31,063 bases of DNA. Source: Hamiltosporidium magnivora (Eukaryota; Microsporidia; Dubosqiidae). Position numbers and translations under genes: made by a program. The DNA is taken from contig PITI01000034.1 of NCBI GenBank assembly GCA_004325065.1, positions 1-31,063 of the forward strand, in the 5' to 3' direction. Shown piece after piece: positions 30,137 to 31,063 of this stretch (positions are counted from its first letter, which is position 1; each line of letters opens with the position of its first letter). The notes under the pieces were generated by a model. It made no database searches and was not told the origin of the DNA. It saw only the letters and a program-made list of their open reading frames with translations.

Positions 30137-30325
30137 ATTTTATTTAATAAAATTCTGGGTTAAAATAGTTTTACGATTTTATATGCATTTTCTTCTACTT
30201 CTTTTACCACTACAATTGATTCTTTCTAATTAAAATAAAATTTTTAAAATAACGAAACTCAAAATTACAAGTAATTCTGATTTAAAAGAGAAAACTTTGT
30301 TAACACATAATTTTATTAAATAAAA
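30137..30325. mobile_element. Inverted-repeat element, short copy (189 bp)
   Basis: The left end ATTTTATTTAATAAAATTCT (30137 onward, then GGGTTAA) and the right end TTAACACATAATTTTATTAA (30300-30325) are imperfect inverted repeats. The reverse complement of this element aligns with both ends of the 334-bp element at 15186-15519, and the left 90 bases match closely (GTAGTGGTAAAAGA, GAAAATGCAT, TTTTAACCCAGAATTTTATT). On the minus strand one end carries a short frame, ESIVVVKEVEENAYKIVKLF then a stop, which in the other copy is broken by an early stop. The element may thus derive from the 3' end of a gene. Confidence 0.5.
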
Positions 30326-30529
30326 GTCTATAATTCTACAATGAAATAGAACTGTAATTTATGAAAATAGAGATTTTATTTAAAATTTATATTTACAAGT
30401 AAATTACTTAAAATTTAATAATAGAAATAGTAAAAAATAAGAAAAATAATATAATTTTAATATTTTTTAAAAACTCAAAGTGACTGAAGAAATAAGTTAT
30501 TGCACGTAAATAAAAATTTCAATTTTATT

Positions 30530-30740
30530 TATTTTTAAATTTTAAAAATATCTGAGAAAAATATTATTTATGTAAATGTTTTAAAAATACACTGAAAAAT
30601 AATTTAACTTTTGTAAATATTTTAAAAATATCTGAGAAATATATAATTTTTGTAAATATTTTAAAAATATCTGAGAAATATATAATTTTTGTAAATATTT
30701 TAAAAATATACTGAAAAATATATAATTTATGTTTAGATTT
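30530..30740. repeat. Tandem array, unit about 39-40 bp, five copies
   Basis: The unit TTTTGTAAATATTTTAAAAA followed by TATCTGAGAAATATATAAT is repeated with divergence at both edges (variants with TACACTGAAAAAT). The middle copies are identical. It lies beyond the 3' end of the partial gene at the window edge. Confidence 0.85.
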
Positions 30741-30859
30741 TAAAATATTTACCAAAGTTAAATTATTTTTTTCAGTGTATTTTAATTATAAATGTTATAA
30801 ATATTCTATAGTTAGTAAATTTAGTAAAATTTTAATTATTAAAGCGTAAAATATAAAAT

Positions 30860-31063
30860 TTATTTCTTATTTTTTCTGAGATGTGGTGGAACGTAAACAT
30901 TAGGTTTATCTGTAAACATTACTTCCTTTTCACTTGATTTTTCAGTTGATTTCTGTGTTGCAATGAAATCTTCAAATGTAGGAATGTTACGATTTACTGA
31001 TTTTGGTTGGTATTCACGATGTATAGGTATTGATGAAGATAAAGTTTTTTTTGGAATGAAAAT
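30860..31063 (-). CDS. C-terminal 67 residues of a protein, gene cut by the window edge
   Basis: A minus-strand frame enters from beyond 31063 and stops at 30860-30862. The visible part is hydrophilic, with PKKTLSSSIPIHREYQPKSV, then NIPTFEDFIATQ, a Ser/Glu/Lys-rich stretch, and the end NVYVPPHLRKNKK. The YVPPHLR motif occurs in several eukaryotic RNA-related proteins, such as the N-termini of Ded1-type helicases and some translation-initiation factors, but it is too short to assign one. The 67 open codons and the proline-rich, proteinaceous composition support a real gene. The start and main domain are outside the window. Confidence 0.65.
   Translation of the reverse strand: MFIPKKTLSSSIPIHREYQPKSVNRNIPTFEDFIATQKSTEKSSEKEVMFTDKPNVYVPPHLRKNKK

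Larger units (their letters stand above)
28773..30859. other. Intergenic region with palindromes and repeats
   Basis: About 2.1 kb without a gene. It includes a composite palindrome (29969-30065), the short inverted-repeat element (30137-30325) and a tandem array (30530-30740). The rest (28800-29950) is A/T-rich with nothing recognisable. A 63-codon frame on the minus strand at 30564-30755 is only a translation of the tandem array. Confidence 0.6.

Noticed and set aside
30564..30755. 63-codon frame with a repeated KIFTKIIYFSDIF peptide
   Set aside because: The peptide repeat is simply the translation of the 39-bp tandem array; an array with a unit divisible by three stays open by itself.

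Overview
The window reads as nuclear DNA of a microsporidium with an expanded, gene-poor genome. The evidence is indirect. The DNA is extremely A+T rich (about four fifths by eye), no reading frame needs an intron, and the recognisable genes are short eukaryotic ones: a spliceosomal Sm D3 protein, a SAP-domain protein resembling Tho1/SARNP, a compact homeodomain protein and two reduced protein kinases. These sit among multi-kilobase non-coding stretches that hold decayed retroelement pieces. Only about 6.2 kb of 31 kb looks coding. The proportion recalls large-genome genera such as Edhazardia, Hamiltosporidium or Anncaliia, but I cannot name the species.

Layout. 1-1444: no gene. 1445-7023: a tandem pair of paralogous kinase-like genes with hydrophobic N-termini; the first has lost its catalytic residues (pseudokinase), the second keeps all of them. 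A retroelement fragment lies between them. 7024-10261: non-coding with a repeat-family-B relic. 10262-11788: an unrecognised 508-residue protein with a probable signal peptide. 11789-15597: retroelement debris, including the frayed C-terminal end of a LINE polyprotein (12831-13092), a gag-like or other decayed coding remnant on the minus strand, and a 334-bp element with terminal inverted repeats. 15598-16813: a SARNP-like gene and an Sm D3 gene, convergent, with a T-rich tandem array between their stops. 16814-21630: tandem repeats and more element debris. 21631-22320 (minus): a homeodomain protein. 22321-27602: more than 5 kb without a gene. 27603-28241: a 212-residue protein with one C-terminal membrane span. 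28650-28772: a 40-residue, 12-cysteine metallothionein-like peptide. 28773-30859: tandem repeats, a large composite palindrome and a second copy of the inverted-repeat element. 30860-31063 (minus): the C-terminal end of a gene that continues past the window edge.

How the genes relate. Only two links are supported by the sequence. The kinase pair arose by duplication, and its active/inactive split with leader peptides suggests, by analogy only, a secreted kinase-pseudokinase pair. The SARNP-like and Sm D3 proteins both belong to nuclear RNA processing and lie tail to tail. The repeat families tie the intergenic regions together: LINE-type 3' ends, a 200-bp GC-richer block in two inverted copies, family B in three copies, and the inverted-repeat element in two copies.
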